The position numbers were made by a program, and so were the translations under genes. Source: Bradyrhizobium sp. U87765 SZCCT0048 (GTDB lineage Bacteria; Pseudomonadota; Alphaproteobacteria; Rhizobiales; Xanthobacteraceae). From it: 64,000 nt of DNA. Every line of letters starts with the position of its first letter. Position 1 is the first letter of the stretch. Positions 10,718 to 20,819 of this stretch are shown one piece after another. The notes under the pieces were generated by a model. That model saw nothing but the letters and a program-made list of their open reading frames with translations. It was not told the DNA's origin and ran no database searches. Location of the stretch: assembly GCF_018131225.1 (NCBI RefSeq), contig NZ_JAFCMM010000001.1, positions 124,001 through 188,000 on the forward strand. Reading direction: 5' to 3'.

Positions 10718-11899
10718 ATGACGAATCGACCGAAAGCCGCCGCCATCATCGTCGCCGCGGGGCGCGGCCTGCGCGCCGGCCCCGGCGGGCCGAAGCAATT
10801 CCGCTCCATTGCCGGCCGCACCGTGGTGGCCCGGGCGATGGCGCCATTCTGTGCTCATTCCGGCATCATCGCGGTCCAGCCGGTGCGCCATGCCGACGAT
10901 GCCGCGATCTTCGACGAAGCCATCCAGGGACTGACCTGTCGTCCGGCCGTCGCCGGTGGCACCACGCGCCAGGCTTCGGTCCGCGCCGGCCTCGAGGCGC
11001 TCGCGGCCGACGCGCCGGACATCGTGCTGATCCATGACGCTGCGCGTGCCTTCGTCACCGAGGCGGTGATCACGCGGGCGATCGCCGCGGCGGGCCAGAC
11101 CGGTGCCGCGATCCCGGTGGTCGCCGTGACCGACACCATCAAGCAGGTCGACGCCGCGGGCGCGGTTGCCGCGACGCCGGACCGCGCGACGCTGCGCATT
11201 GCGCAGACACCGCAGGCGTTTCGCTTCGACGTGATCCTCGAGGCGCATCGGCGTGCCGCGCGCGAGGGGCGTGATGATTTCACCGACGATGCCGCGCTCG
11301 CCGAGTGGGCGGGATTGACGGTTGTGACCTTTGAAGGCGATGTTGCGAACATGAAGCTGACCACTCCCGAAGACTTCGCCCGCGAGGAAGCCCGCCTCGG
11401 CGCCGCGCTCGGCGACATCCGTGTCGGCACCGGCTATGACGTGCATGCCTTCGGCGACGGCGATCACGTCATGCTGTGCGGGGTGCGGGTGCCTTACAGC
11501 CGCGGCTTCCTGGCTCATTCCGACGGCGACGTCGGTCTGCATGCCATCGTCGACGCCATTCTGGGCGCGCTCGCCGACGGGGATATCGGCTCGCACTTCC
11601 CGCCGAGCGATCCGCAGTGGAAGGGCGCCGCGTCCGACAAGTTCCTGGCCTACGCCATGGACCGGGTCGCCGCCCGCGGCGGCCGTGTCGCGCATCTCGA
11701 AGTCACCATGATCTGCGAGACGCCCAAGATTGGTCCGCTGCGCGACGCGATGCGCGCGCGCATCGCCGAGATCACGGGGTTGCCGCTCACGCGCGTGGCG
11801 GTCAAGGCCACCACCAGCGAGAAGCTCGGCTTCACCGGTCGTCAGGAAGGCATTGCCGCCACGGCGAGTGCGACCGTGCGCCTGCCCTGGACCGACTGA
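10718..11899 (+). CDS. ispDF: Bifunctional IspD/IspF (MEP cytidylyltransferase / MECDP synthase)
   Basis: A 393-residue fusion catalysing two non-consecutive steps of the non-mevalonate isoprenoid pathway in the cytoplasm. The IspD half (about 1-225) has [12 protein letters not shown] and GPKQF for CTP binding, then IHDAARAFV and [14 protein letters not shown]. The IspF half (about 232-393) has GTGYDVHAF, the zinc-ligand [11 protein letters not shown] and [17 protein letters not shown]. The fusion is common in alphaproteobacteria. The ATG at 10718 is chosen because [17 protein letters not shown] matches the family N-terminus; the upstream open frame has no counterpart. Confidence 0.96.
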   Translation: MTNRPKAAAIIVAAGRGLRAGPGGPKQFRSIAGRTVVARAMAPFCAHSGIIAVQPVRHADDAAIFDEAIQGLTCRPAVAGGTTRQASVRAGLEALAADAPDIVLIHDAARAFVTEAVITRAIAAAGQTGAAIPVVAVTDTIKQVDAAGAVAATPDRATLRIAQTPQAFRFDVILEAHRRAAREGRDDFTDDAALAEWAGLTVVTFEGDVANMKLTTPEDFAREEARLGAALGDIRVGTGYDVHAFGDGDHVMLCGVRVPYSRGFLAHSDGDVGLHAIVDAILGALADGDIGSHFPPSDPQWKGAASDKFLAYAMDRVAARGGRVAHLEVTMICETPKIGPLRDAMRARIAEITGLPLTRVAVKATTSEKLGFTGRQEGIAATASATVRLPWTD

Positions 11900-11933
11900 G
11901 CACGGATGACCGCATGGAGCCGGAGCGCCTGAC

Positions 11934-12536
11934 ATGACCAGCCGCGATCCTCGCGCCCTCGCCCGCTCCCTGCTCGACCTGTGCCGGATGCGCAAGCTGA
12001 CGATCGCGACCGCCGAGTCCTGCACCGGTGGCCTCGTCGCCGGCGCCCTGACCGAAATCCCCGGCTCGTCGGACGTGATCGACCGCGGCTTCGTCACCTA
12101 TTCCAACGAGGCCAAGCGCGAAATGCTCGGCGTGTCGGCGTCGACGCTGGAGACCTTCGGCGCAGTCAGCAAGGAGACCGCGATTTCGATGGCGGTGGGT
12201 GCGCTGGAGACGGCGGATGTCGATCTCGCGGTGTCCATCACCGGCATCGCCGGCCCTGGCGGCGCGACGCCCGGCAAGCCGGTTGGCCTCGTGCATTTTG
12301 CGGTCGCCGCCCGGGACGGCCGGATCGTCTCCCGCGAGAAGCGTTTCGGCGCGGTCGGGCGCAGCGTCGTGCGCCAGTCGTCGGTGATCGAGGCGTTGAA
12401 GCTGCTGGCCGAACTGGCGCGCGGTCCGTCGAGCGCGGTCAAGCGCCCGCGCGCTGCCGCCCATAGATCACGTCGGCACGCTTCTCGAAAGCCGCGGCAA
12501 AGCGCTGGAACGCGGCGTCGAACATCGCGCCCATGA
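11934..12536 (+). CDS. pncC: Nicotinamide-nucleotide amidohydrolase (CinA C-terminal domain, PncC)
   Basis: A 200-residue protein of the stand-alone CinA C-terminal family, which deamidates nicotinamide mononucleotide to nicotinate mononucleotide in NAD recycling. The signature TAESCTGGLV and the glycine-rich SITGIAGPGG are intact. It lies 34 bp after ispDF, probably co-transcribed. The catalytic domain ends near residue 163; about 35 further residues form an Arg/Ser-rich tail. That tail is read antisense through the 3' end of ratA (98-bp convergent overlap), so it probably arose from loss of the original stop codon. Confidence 0.9.
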   Translation: MTSRDPRALARSLLDLCRMRKLTIATAESCTGGLVAGALTEIPGSSDVIDRGFVTYSNEAKREMLGVSASTLETFGAVSKETAISMAVGALETADVDLAVSITGIAGPGGATPGKPVGLVHFAVAARDGRIVSREKRFGAVGRSVVRQSSVIEALKLLAELARGPSSAVKRPRAAAHRSRRHASRKPRQSAGTRRRTSRP

Positions 12537-12906
12537 GCATGGCGAGCATCCGGCTCTTGAATTCGTAGGAGATGAAGAAGCCGACGTTGCAGGTGGCCTC
12601 GCCTGTCGGCTCGAACGTCCAGCGGTTCTCGAGGCGGCTGAACGGCCCCTGCAGATACTCGACCATGATCTTCAGATTTGGACGATCCAGCGTCACGCGA
12701 CTGGTGAAGCGCTCACGCACCAGCTTGAACGACACGGTCATGTCGGCGACCACGACCTCGGTGCCGTCCTCCTTCGGGGTGCGGCTGCGCACCTTCAGCG
12801 CCTCGCATAGCGGCACGAATTCGGGATAACGCTCGACGTCGGCGACCAGATCGAACATCTGCTCGGCGTTGTGCTGGACGCGGCGGCGGTTGGAAAATTG
12901 CGGCAC
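12439..12906 (-). CDS. RatA / COQ10-type START-domain protein
   Basis: A 155-residue single START/polyketide-cyclase-like domain. Homologues are RatA in enterics and COQ10 in mitochondria, thought to bind ubiquinone or lipids and support respiration. Family features are the N-terminal RRVQHNAEQMFDLVADVERYPEF, the region FTSRVTLDRPNLKI, and the C-terminal helix AMFDAAFQRFAAAFEKRA. The start is GTG at 12906, giving the usual VPQFSNRRRV N-terminus. It lies 2 bp after the preceding P-loop gene. lipA, the P-loop gene and this gene look like one operon; lipA-ratA proximity is common in rhizobia. Confidence 0.92.
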   Translation of the reverse strand: MPQFSNRRRVQHNAEQMFDLVADVERYPEFVPLCEALKVRSRTPKEDGTEVVVADMTVSFKLVRERFTSRVTLDRPNLKIMVEYLQGPFSRLENRWTFEPTGEATCNVGFFISYEFKSRMLAMLMGAMFDAAFQRFAAAFEKRADVIYGRQRAGA

Positions 12907-12908
12907 GC

Positions 12909-13445
12909 TCAGGCTCCGATCGTCACGGCAGCGGTCGACCGGCTGGCGAGATACTGGTCGGCTTCGCTGCGGCTGGCGAAGCGCACGAAGTGCTGGTCTG
13001 GGCGCAGTCCCTTGAAAAAGGCCAGCAGTTTCGGCCGCTGCCTGGCGCGGTAGGTCCAGACATAGCGGATGAATTCGAGGTCGAGCCGCTCCGGACAGCC
13101 TGCGGCCATTTCGGGGCGGACCTTGCCGTAGCTGCGCAGGATACGCAGCAGGATTCCGGTCATGCAGACACGGCGCGGCAGGTCGAACCAGAAGATGGTG
13201 TCGGCCAGCGTGCGACGCAGCAGGCCGGCGCCCTGACTGAGATAGTTGCCGTCGATGATCCATTCCGGCTGCTCAGCCGTCTGTGTCATTTGCTGCTCGA
13301 ACGGGCCCGGCTCCGATGGCTGCCAGCCGGGCTGCCAGTACAGCGCGTCGATCGAGACCATCGGCAGGCCTGTCGCCTGCGACAGCCGTCTGGCGAATGT
13401 CGATTTGCCGGATCCCGAAGATCCCAGAACCAGCACGCGGCGCAT
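12909..13445 (-). CDS. P-loop adenylate kinase-like / FlaR-type NTPase
   Basis: A 178-residue protein with an N-terminal Walker A (LGSSGSGKST, residues 7-16). The pattern is that of small nucleoside-kinase-like 'DNA topology modulation' FlaR-related proteins: a P-loop, then SIDALYWQPGW, WIIDGNY and FWFDLPRR. The biochemical substrate is not established for the family. It lies between lipA and ratA with gaps of 24 and 2 bp. It is soluble, and its length is typical of the group. Confidence 0.75.
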   Translation of the reverse strand: MRRVLVLGSSGSGKSTFARRLSQATGLPMVSIDALYWQPGWQPSEPGPFEQQMTQTAEQPEWIIDGNYLSQGAGLLRRTLADTIFWFDLPRRVCMTGILLRILRSYGKVRPEMAAGCPERLDLEFIRYVWTYRARQRPKLLAFFKGLRPDQHFVRFASRSEADQYLASRSTAAVTIGA

Positions 13446-13469
13446 GATGAGTGGTCCGAAGCCGCCTGA

Positions 13470-14429
13470 TTATGCCGTGCGCGCCTCGCGCGCGGCCTTC
13501 AGCCGGGCGAAGTCCTCGCCGGCATGATGCGACGAGCGCGTCAGCGGGCTCGCCGACACCATCAGGAAGCCCTTGGTGTAGGCGACCTTCTCATAACCGG
13601 CGAACTCGTCCGGCGTGACGTAGCGCATCACGGCGTGATGCTTGCGCGTCGGCTGCAGGTACTGGCCGATGGTCAGGAAGTCGACGTCGGCCGACCGCAG
13701 GTCGTCCATCACCTGCAGCACTTCGTGCCGCTCCTCGCCAAGCCCCACCATGATGCCGGACTTGGTGAAGATCGTCGGATCGATCTCCTTGACCCGTTGC
13801 AGCAGCCGGATCGAATGGAAGTAGCGCGCGCCCGGACGGACGGTGAGATAGCCCGACGGCACGGTCTCGAGGTTGTGGTTGAAGACGTCGGGCCTTGCGG
13901 CCACCACCACCTCCAGCGCGCCGTCCTTCCTTAGGAAGTCCGGGGTGAGGATTTCGATGGTCGTGGTCGGGCACTGGGCGCGGATCGCACGAATGGTGCG
14001 GGCGAAATGCTCGGCGCCGCCGTCGGCGAGGTCGTCGCGGTCCACCGAGGTGATGACGACATGGGCGAGCCCGAGCTTGCGCACGGCCTCGGCGACATGC
14101 TCCGGCTCCTGCGGATCGAGCCCGTCGGGCATGCCGGTCTTGACGTTGCAGAAGGCACAGGCGCGCGTGCAGGTGTCGCCCATGATCATGAAGGTGGCGT
14201 GCTTCTTGTCCCAGCACTCGCCAATGTTGGGGCAGCCGGCCTCCTCGCAGACCGTGACCAGGCCGTTTTCCTTGACGATCTTGCGCGTGTCCGCATAGCC
14301 GCGGGTGTTCGGCGCCCGGACGCGGATCCAGTCGGGCTTCGGCGGCGACTGGGCGTCAGGCCGGTGGGCTTTTTCCGGGTGGCGCGGACGCACCTGCTTG
14401 TCGGAAACCGTGTCGATCAGAACAACCAT
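13470..14429 (-). CDS. lipA: Lipoyl synthase LipA
   Basis: A 319-residue radical-SAM enzyme that inserts two sulfurs into protein-bound octanoate to make lipoyl cofactor for the 2-oxoacid dehydrogenases. The auxiliary cluster motif is [12 protein letters not shown], and the radical-SAM cluster is CTRACAFC. Other family blocks are [16 protein letters not shown] and [13 protein letters not shown]. The length is normal. It is first in the lipA / P-loop / ratA run and divergent from the glycosylase gene. Confidence 0.97.
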   Translation of the reverse strand: MVVLIDTVSDKQVRPRHPEKAHRPDAQSPPKPDWIRVRAPNTRGYADTRKIVKENGLVTVCEEAGCPNIGECWDKKHATFMIMGDTCTRACAFCNVKTGMPDGLDPQEPEHVAEAVRKLGLAHVVITSVDRDDLADGGAEHFARTIRAIRAQCPTTTIEILTPDFLRKDGALEVVVAARPDVFNHNLETVPSGYLTVRPGARYFHSIRLLQRVKEIDPTIFTKSGIMVGLGEERHEVLQVMDDLRSADVDFLTIGQYLQPTRKHHAVMRYVTPDEFAGYEKVAYTKGFLMVSASPLTRSSHHAGEDFARLKAAREARTA

Positions 14430-14562
14430 GGAAGACCTGTCTTGGCGAGGGCTCTACCTAGGCCCTGCGGCGGCCCGCTGCAACCAGCCAGCGGCATGCT
14501 ATCCTGCAACCCACCCTAGCATAGCCTCATCCCCGGTCCCAATTCCCGCCAAATCCCCGAAA

Positions 14563-15162
14563 ATGTCTCGAAATTCAACGACGCCCGCCCTGGGCCCCCG
14601 CCTCCGCCGCTCCTTTTTCGACCGCAGCGTCCACGCGGTAGCGCCCGATCTGATCGGGGCCACGCTGCTGGTCGACGGCGTCGGCGGAACCATTGTCGAG
14701 GTCGAGGCCTATCACCACACCGAGCCGGCGGCGCATTCCTACAACGGCCCGACGCCGCGCAACGCAGTGATGTTCGGGCCGGCCGGGTTCGCCTACGTCT
14801 ACCGCTCCTATGGCATCCACTGGTGCGTCAATTTTGTCTGCGAGGAGGCGGGCTCGGCGAGCGCGGTGCTGATCCGGGCGCTGGAGCCGACCCACGGCCT
14901 TGCCGCGATGCGCCGCCGGCGTGGATTGCCTGACGAGCGCGCCCTGTGCTCGGGGCCGGGCAAGCTGTGCGAGGCGCTGGCGATCTCCGACCGCCACAAC
15001 GGGTTGCCGCTCGATCGTCCGCCGATCGCGCTGCATGCGCGCATCACCGAGCCGCCGATCGTCGCAGGCATCCGCATCGGCATCACCAAGGCCGCCGAGC
15101 TGCCCTGGCGTTACGGACTGAAGGGATCGCGCTACCTCAGCAAGCCGTTCAGGGCGGGGTGA
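14563..15162 (+). CDS. DNA-3-methyladenine glycosylase (AAG/MPG family)
   Basis: A 199-residue base-excision repair glycosylase that removes alkylated purines such as 3-methyladenine. Family motifs are [19 protein letters not shown] with the catalytic Glu, [31 protein letters not shown], and GPGKLCEAL near the substrate pocket. The ATG at 14563 gives the normal length; the frame is open further upstream but reads through the lipA promoter region. It converges on valS with only a 21-bp gap and no hairpin. Confidence 0.93.
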   Translation: MSRNSTTPALGPRLRRSFFDRSVHAVAPDLIGATLLVDGVGGTIVEVEAYHHTEPAAHSYNGPTPRNAVMFGPAGFAYVYRSYGIHWCVNFVCEEAGSASAVLIRALEPTHGLAAMRRRRGLPDERALCSGPGKLCEALAISDRHNGLPLDRPPIALHARITEPPIVAGIRIGITKAAELPWRYGLKGSRYLSKPFRAG

Positions 15163-15183
15163 TCCCCCGCCCCGTTCCGCCGG

Positions 15184-18045
15184 TCAGCCCGCGCTCTTCA
15201 GCCGCTCCAGCCCCTCGATCACCTTGGCCTTGCGCAGCACGGCCTCTTCGCGCTTCTCGCGCTGCTCCTCGACGACCTCTTCGGGCGCGCGCGCCATGAA
15301 GTCGGCGTTGCCGAGCTTGGCATCGACACGCTTGATGTCGGCCTCGACCTTGGCGAGCTCTTTGTCGAGGCGGGTCTTCTCGGCCGCGAGGTCGATCACG
15401 CCCTTGAGCGGCAGCGCCACGACTTCGCCGCGGATCAAGAGCTGCACCGCCCCATCGGGCATCGCCTCGGCGAACGAGACGTCGCCCAGCCGCGCCAGCC
15501 GCTTGATCACGCCATCCCAGCGTTCCGCCCGCGCGCGCGTTTCCGCCGACGCGTTGACCAGCACCAGCGGCGTCAGCGTCGCCGGCACGATATTCATTTC
15601 GGCGCGCACCGAACGGATGGCGGTGACGAGATCGACCACCCAGCCGATCTCGGCTTCCGCGGCGTCGTTGCGCAGCCGGTCCATCGAATCGCCGGTCGAC
15701 ACCAGCGCGGGTGTGCCCGCGTCGGGGAAGCCGCTGAGATCGGCGCCGATCACCACCGGCGTGCTGCGGATCAGCGGCCAGGCGGCCAGCGCCAGCATCG
15801 TGTCGCGGTTGCTGGTCACCGCCCACAGCTCTTCGGTGATGAACGGCATAAATGGATGCAGCAGCTTGAGGATCTCGTCGCGCGCCCACGCGACCATCGC
15901 GCGCGTCTCGTCCTTGGCGGCGCCGTCCGGGCCGGTCAGAACCGGCTTGGCGAGTTCGAGATACCAGTCGCAGAACACGTTCCAGACGAAGCGGTAGACG
16001 GCACCGGCGGCGTCGTTGAAGCGATAGGCTTCGATCGCCTCGGTGGTCTCGCGGGCGGCATTGGCGGTCTCGTGTGCGATCCAGCGGTTCAGCGTTTCCT
16101 TGGCGTTTGCCGGATCGAAGCCCGGCGGCAGCGCACAGTCGTTCATCTCGGCGAAGCGCGACGCGTTCCAGAGCTTGGTCGCGAAGTTGCGATAGCCTTC
16201 GACGCGCTGGGTGGCGAGCTTGATGTCGCGTCCCTGCGCCGCCATCGCCGCCAGCGTGAAGCGTAGCGCATCGGCGCCGAACTGGTCGATCAGGTTGAGC
16301 GGATCGATGACGTTGCCCTTCGACTTCGACATCTTGGCGCCCTTCTCGTCACGAACGAGCGCGTGCATGTAGACCGTCGGGAACGGCACGTCCTTCATGA
16401 AGTGCAGGCCCATCATCATCATCCGGGCAACCCAGAAGAAGATGATGTCGAAGCCGGTGACCAGCACGCTGGTCGGGTAGTAGCGCTTGACGTCGGTGTC
16501 ATCGTCCGGCCAGCCGAGCGTCGAGAACGGCCACAGCGCCGACGAGAACCAGGTGTCGAGCACGTCCTCGTCGCGGGTGATGAAACCCTCCCGCTTGGCC
16601 GGGTCGAGCGCCATGTCATGGCCCTGCTCCGGTGTGATCACTTCCTGCTCGGTGTAGTAGCCGAGCGCCTTGCCGACGGCCTCTTCCTCGGTCTCGGCGA
16701 CGAATACCTTGCCGTCCGGGCCGTACCACGCCGGGATCTGGTGGCCCCACCACAGCTGGCGCGAGATGCACCACGGCTGGATGTTCTCCATCCACTCGAA
16801 GTAGGTCTTCTCCCAGTTCTTCGGCACGAAGGTCGTGGCGCCGTCGCGCACCGCGGCGATCGCCGGCTGCGCCAGCGTCCTGGCGTCGACGTACCACTGG
16901 TCGGTCAGGAACGGCTCGATCACCACGCCCGAGCGGTCGCCATGCGGCACCATGTGGGTGTTGGGCTCGATGCGCTCCAGGAAGCCGAAGCTTTCGAGGC
17001 GCGCGACGATGGTCTTGCGCGCGGCGAAGCGCTCCATGCCGTGGAGCTCGGCGGCGAACTCGGCCGCGCCTTCGGGCAGTCCGCGGAGGTAATCCTCGTT
17101 GTCGGTGAGGTTCAGCGCCGCTTCCTGGTCGAGCACGCTGATCTGCGCGAGGTTGTGGCGCTTGCCGACCTCGAAGTCGTTGAAGTCGTGCGCCGGCGTG
17201 ATCTTGACCGCGCCACTGCCCTTGTCCGGATCGGAGTAGCTGTCGCCGACGATCGGAATGCGCCGGCCAACCAGCGGCAGGATGACGTGCTTGCCGATGA
17301 GATGGCGATAGCGCTCGTCGTCGGGGTTTACCGCAACGCCGCTGTCGCCGAGCATGGTTTCAGGGCGCGTCGTCGCCACCACGATGAAGGTCGACGGATC
17401 CTCGGGATTGAACGTGTGGCCTTCGAGCGGATAGCGCAGGTACCACAGGTGTCCCTTGACCTCGATCTGCTGCACCTCGATGTCGGACACCGCGGTCAGC
17501 AGTTTGGGGTCCCAGTTGACCAGCCGCTTGTCCTTGTAGATCAAGTCCTGGTTGTAGAGCTCGACGAACACCTTGACGACGGCGCGCGACAGGCCCTCGT
17601 CCATGGTGAAACGCTCGCGCGACCAGTCGCAGGATGCGCCGAGGCGCTTGAGCTGGTTGATGATGGTGCCGCCGGACTCGGCCTTCCACTGCCACACGCG
17701 CTCGAGGAACTTGTGCCGGCCCATGGCGCGGCGGCCAGGCTCCTGCCGCTCCATCAGCTGCCGCTCGACCACCATCTGGGTGGCGATGCCGGCGTGGTCG
17801 GTGCCGGGCTGCCACAACACGTCACGTCCGCGCATGCGCTCGAAGCGGCACAGCACGTCCTGCAGGGTGTTGTTCAGGGCATGGCCCATGTGCAGGGAGC
17901 CGGTGACGTTCGGCGGCGGGATGACGATGGTGAAGGGATCGGCGTCCTTGCGATCGGCGCGGCCGGCCTTGAACGCTCCGGCCTCGTCCCAGGCCTTGGC
18001 GATACGGCTCTCGATGTCGGCGGGCTGGTAGGTTTTCTCAATCAT
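15184..18045 (-). CDS. valS: Valyl-tRNA synthetase
   Basis: A 953-residue class I synthetase that charges tRNA-Val. The HIGH-equivalent is [16 protein letters not shown] and the KMSKS loop is [10 protein letters not shown]. The editing domain [22 protein letters not shown] is present, and the C-terminal coiled-coil tRNA-binding arm ([19 protein letters not shown]) is complete. The ATG at 18045 follows a GTG at 18051, and either could be used. It lies downstream of popZ across a terminator. Confidence 0.97.
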   Translation of the reverse strand: MIEKTYQPADIESRIAKAWDEAGAFKAGRADRKDADPFTIVIPPPNVTGSLHMGHALNNTLQDVLCRFERMRGRDVLWQPGTDHAGIATQMVVERQLMERQEPGRRAMGRHKFLERVWQWKAESGGTIINQLKRLGASCDWSRERFTMDEGLSRAVVKVFVELYNQDLIYKDKRLVNWDPKLLTAVSDIEVQQIEVKGHLWYLRYPLEGHTFNPEDPSTFIVVATTRPETMLGDSGVAVNPDDERYRHLIGKHVILPLVGRRIPIVGDSYSDPDKGSGAVKITPAHDFNDFEVGKRHNLAQISVLDQEAALNLTDNEDYLRGLPEGAAEFAAELHGMERFAARKTIVARLESFGFLERIEPNTHMVPHGDRSGVVIEPFLTDQWYVDARTLAQPAIAAVRDGATTFVPKNWEKTYFEWMENIQPWCISRQLWWGHQIPAWYGPDGKVFVAETEEEAVGKALGYYTEQEVITPEQGHDMALDPAKREGFITRDEDVLDTWFSSALWPFSTLGWPDDDTDVKRYYPTSVLVTGFDIIFFWVARMMMMGLHFMKDVPFPTVYMHALVRDEKGAKMSKSKGNVIDPLNLIDQFGADALRFTLAAMAAQGRDIKLATQRVEGYRNFATKLWNASRFAEMNDCALPPGFDPANAKETLNRWIAHETANAARETTEAIEAYRFNDAAGAVYRFVWNVFCDWYLELAKPVLTGPDGAAKDETRAMVAWARDEILKLLHPFMPFITEELWAVTSNRDTMLALAAWPLIRSTPVVIGADLSGFPDAGTPALVSTGDSMDRLRNDAAEAEIGWVVDLVTAIRSVRAEMNIVPATLTPLVLVNASAETRARAERWDGVIKRLARLGDVSFAEAMPDGAVQLLIRGEVVALPLKGVIDLAAEKTRLDKELAKVEADIKRVDAKLGNADFMARAPEEVVEEQREKREEAVLRKAKVIEGLERLKSAG

Positions 18046-18180
18046 GGCCACACAATCAGGTCTGCGGATCGCGGCCGGCGGTGCGCACGGCCGTTCGATC
18101 GGTCCGGCTCAGCCTAAAAAGGCATGCCAAACAATTGGTTAGGTGTCGCCGCTGGTGCGGCGCAACGATCTTCGGATGCA

Positions 18181-18201
18181 CTAGAAACCCGCCCGGGCGG
18201 G
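18181..18201 (-). terminator. Rho-independent terminator after popZ
   Basis: Read on the minus strand, the GC palindrome CCCGCCCGGGCGGG (18201-18188) folds into a tight hairpin and is followed at once by TTTCTAG. It lies 62 bp after the popZ stop, upstream of valS. Confidence 0.55.
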
Positions 18202-18262
18202 GGAAGTCAACGCCGCAGATGCCGAGCGGGCCCCGCGATGGCGGCTGTCGTGCGGCTGCGGC

Positions 18263-18976
18263 TCAGCGGCCGCGGGAGACCCGCTCGATTTCCGCCCGGA
18301 CGATCCGCTCGACCATGCTCGGCAGGTTGTCGTCGAGCCAGGATTTCAGCAGCGGCCGGAGCATCTCCTTGACGAGATCTTCCAACGTGCGGGCGTTGTT
18401 GCTGAGTACGGTGTTGGCGAGCGCGTTGAAGGCCGACTCGACCGACGCCATGGTGTTCTGCGACATCAGCTCGCGTGGCGCCGGTTCGCTTGCAAAAGAC
18501 GGCGGTGCCGGTGGCGGGGTCTGGTATTCGCGCGCGGCGGGGCGCGGCTCCGTGAATTCGATGTCGTCCGGTGGATCAACCTTCTGGAACGACGGAGCCG
18601 GCTTCGCCGGCGGCGGATCGGGCATCGCCATCTGCTCGGTCAGCTCGAACACGTCGGCGACAGGTGCAGGTTCAGGCGCACGGATCTCGGCCTGCGAGGT
18701 CTCGGCATCGAGACCGGCGAGCATCGCGTCGATGTCTTCCTGGCTGTTCTTCGCCGCTGGTGGCGGCGTTGCAGGCTTGGGTGCCGGCGGCGCCTCGACG
18801 ACCGCAGGGCGCGGCGGCGGAGCTTTGGGAGCAGCGGCACGCGGTGGCTCGGGCTTCGGCTCAGGTGCAGCCGCTTGCGTCCCGGCGGGCTTGGATTCGT
18901 CGTCGGCGATGATGCGCCTGATGGACGCGAGAATTTCCTCCATCGAGGGCTCTTGCGCCTTTGCCGGTTGCGTCAT
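18263..18976 (-). CDS. popZ: PopZ-type polar organising protein (DUF2497)
   Basis: A 237-residue protein with the PopZ architecture. The N-terminal partner-binding helix contains MEEILASIRRIIADDE, the middle is a long Pro/Ala/Glu-rich disordered region (about 25-165), and the C-terminal oligomerisation helices are LEDLVKEMLRPLLKSW and LPSMVERIVRAEIERVSRG. PopZ forms the polar matrix that anchors ParB and the chromosome origin. The ATG at 18976 is chosen because MTQPAKAQEPSMEEIL matches the family. The popZ-valS adjacency is the standard order in alphaproteobacteria. Confidence 0.92.
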   Translation of the reverse strand: MTQPAKAQEPSMEEILASIRRIIADDESKPAGTQAAAPEPKPEPPRAAAPKAPPPRPAVVEAPPAPKPATPPPAAKNSQEDIDAMLAGLDAETSQAEIRAPEPAPVADVFELTEQMAMPDPPPAKPAPSFQKVDPPDDIEFTEPRPAAREYQTPPPAPPSFASEPAPRELMSQNTMASVESAFNALANTVLSNNARTLEDLVKEMLRPLLKSWLDDNLPSMVERIVRAEIERVSRGR

Positions 18977-19114
18977 CGCCGACCCCACATCACCACGCCC
19001 TGAACGGCGTCCACTCCGGCGGAACTCATCTGTCCATCGCGACGGCCGCACGCCTATTCCGGCTCGAATCGCTTCGTATCCCTCCGAAAAGGTATGTCAT
19101 GCGAACAAGTGATT

Positions 19115-19141
19115 GCAAGCAAAGGGCCGCTTGCGCGGCCC
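19115..19141 (-). terminator. Rho-independent terminator after tolC
   Basis: On the minus strand, a perfect stem GGGCCGC / GCGGCCC (19141-19124) with a GCAA loop is followed by TTTGCTTGC. It is 37 bp past the tolC stop and separates tolC from popZ. Confidence 0.65.
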
Positions 19142-19177
19142 CTTTCGTCACAAACAGTGCTGGGACTTGTGTCCTCG

Positions 19178-20593
19178 TCAGCGACCGTCCGGCGTCCGCA
19201 CGCCGATCCAGCTGTCACGCACCTGCTGATAGTGCACGCTCGGATCGTAGATCGTGGTGTTGAGCTTGAGCACCGTCGGCGACAGCCGGCCCACCGCGCT
19301 CAGCACGCTGTAGGAAGCAACAACGCGATCGTGCTGCGCCGTGACCAGCGAGTTGCGCGCATTGACCAGCGCCTGCTGTGCGTTGAGGACGTCGAGCGTG
19401 GTGCGCTGGCCGACGCGCGCCTCTTCGCGCACGCCGTTCAGCGCGGTCTCCGATGCGGTGACCTGGGCCTGCGCCGATATCACCTGGGACTTGGTCGCCT
19501 GCAACTGGCCCCAGGCCTGCGCGATGGTCGCGCGCGCCTGGTTTCGCACCTGATCGAGGTTGAGGCGCTGCTGCGCCAGCGTTTCCTTCGATTGGCGGAT
19601 CAGCGAATATTCCGAGCCGCCCTGATAGACCGGCACGGTGAGCTGGCCGGTGACACTCGCCGTGAAGGCATGTGGCTGCACCAGCGTCGTCTCATAGGCC
19701 TGCTGCACGGCGCCCTGCAGCGTCAGCGTCGGGAACAAAGCGCCCTCGGCGACCTTGACGTTGAGGAAGCTGACATCGATGCCGTACATCGCCGCGGTGA
19801 TGTTCGGGTTCTCGGTGAGCCCGATATCGAACGACTGCACAAGCGTGGACGGCAGGAAGCGATCGACCGGGCTCGCGGCCGCGAGATTGACCGGATCGTT
19901 GCCGATGATCTGGCGGAAGTTCGCGCGGGTGGTAACGAGCGTCGCTTCGGCAGCGAGCTGCGCGGTGCGGCCGGCCGCAAGCTGGGCTTCCGATTGCGCG
20001 ACGTCGGTCCGGGTGACCTCGCCGACATTGAAGCGGTCCTGCGTCTGCTTGAGCGTCTGCTCGAGCACGCGGGTGTTGCTGCGCTGGACTTCGACGATCG
20101 CCGAGTCGCGGAGGTAATCCATGTAGATGGTCGCGGCCGACAGCAGCACGGTCTGCTCGAGCACGCGCAGGCCTTCACGGGCGGACGACACCTGGCTTTC
20201 CGCCGCGCGGGTGCGATTGGCCGTCTGCTGACCGTTGTAGAGCGTCTGCGTGATGGTGCCGCCGACGCCGTGGGGCACGGTGGTGCCGCGCAGCGTGCCG
20301 CTCGGAGTGCCCGGACCGTTATTGCTGGTCGCGTCGGTATACTGGTAGCCACCGTTCGCGGAGAGCGCGACCTTCGGGCGATAGCCCGACAGCGCCTGAG
20401 GAACGTTCTCGTCCGTCACGCGTACCGATGCGCGCTGCGCATTGAGCTGCGGATTGTTCTGATAGGCGCGCACCAGAGCGGCTTCCATGGTGTCGGCCAG
20501 AACCGGCGCCGTGGTCGCGCAATTCAGCAGAAGAGCCGCCACAGCAGCTCCGGTGACAACGTTCAGACGCAACATTCGCGATTTTCCATCCAT
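19178..20593 (-). CDS. tolC: TolC family outer-membrane channel protein
   Basis: A 471-residue outer-membrane factor with a Sec signal peptide (about 1-34, ending TTAPVLADT) and two repeated OEP helical/strand units. Typical motifs are EAALVRAYQNNPQLNAQRASV, QTLKQTQDRFNVGEVTRTDVAQSEAQ (split here between repeats) and RTTLDVLNAQQALVNARNSL. It serves as the exit duct for RND pumps and type I secretion. The ATG at 20593 is chosen for the signal peptide; a second Met six codons on is possible. It is a separate transcription unit from the efflux operon at 25-34 kb. Confidence 0.93.
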   Translation of the reverse strand: MDGKSRMLRLNVVTGAAVAALLLNCATTAPVLADTMEAALVRAYQNNPQLNAQRASVRVTDENVPQALSGYRPKVALSANGGYQYTDATSNNGPGTPSGTLRGTTVPHGVGGTITQTLYNGQQTANRTRAAESQVSSAREGLRVLEQTVLLSAATIYMDYLRDSAIVEVQRSNTRVLEQTLKQTQDRFNVGEVTRTDVAQSEAQLAAGRTAQLAAEATLVTTRANFRQIIGNDPVNLAAASPVDRFLPSTLVQSFDIGLTENPNITAAMYGIDVSFLNVKVAEGALFPTLTLQGAVQQAYETTLVQPHAFTASVTGQLTVPVYQGGSEYSLIRQSKETLAQQRLNLDQVRNQARATIAQAWGQLQATKSQVISAQAQVTASETALNGVREEARVGQRTTLDVLNAQQALVNARNSLVTAQHDRVVASYSVLSAVGRLSPTVLKLNTTIYDPSVHYQQVRDSWIGVRTPDGR

Positions 20594-20654
20594 AACCGAC
20601 GCCACCCATTCCCCGCGCCGGTCGGGGCGCGTCGGAACGAGATCACTCGGGTGT

Positions 20655-20694
20655 CCCAACTCGTTAGGAGCGAGTCTTTTTGTCCCGAGTCTTT
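20655..20694 (-). promoter_or_regulatory. Short repeat array upstream of tolC
   Basis: The 9-bp word CGAGTCTTT occurs twice (20671-20679 and 20686-20694). The first copy is also half of an inverted repeat ACTCG / CGAGT (20659-20663, 20671-20675). TGTCCC also recurs nearby. The array lies 66-101 bp upstream of the tolC ATG, where an operator would be expected. The bound regulator is unknown. Confidence 0.3.
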
Positions 20695-20819
20695 GGTGAC
20701 CAACATAGGCGCGCCCGCAAAGGCGTGAAATCCCCCTCTCCGATCCAGTCACCGGAAACTTTGCCGATGGGGCATCCGGGCCACACTTCTGATTTTTAAT
20801 GGGGAATCGAAGGGGTTCG

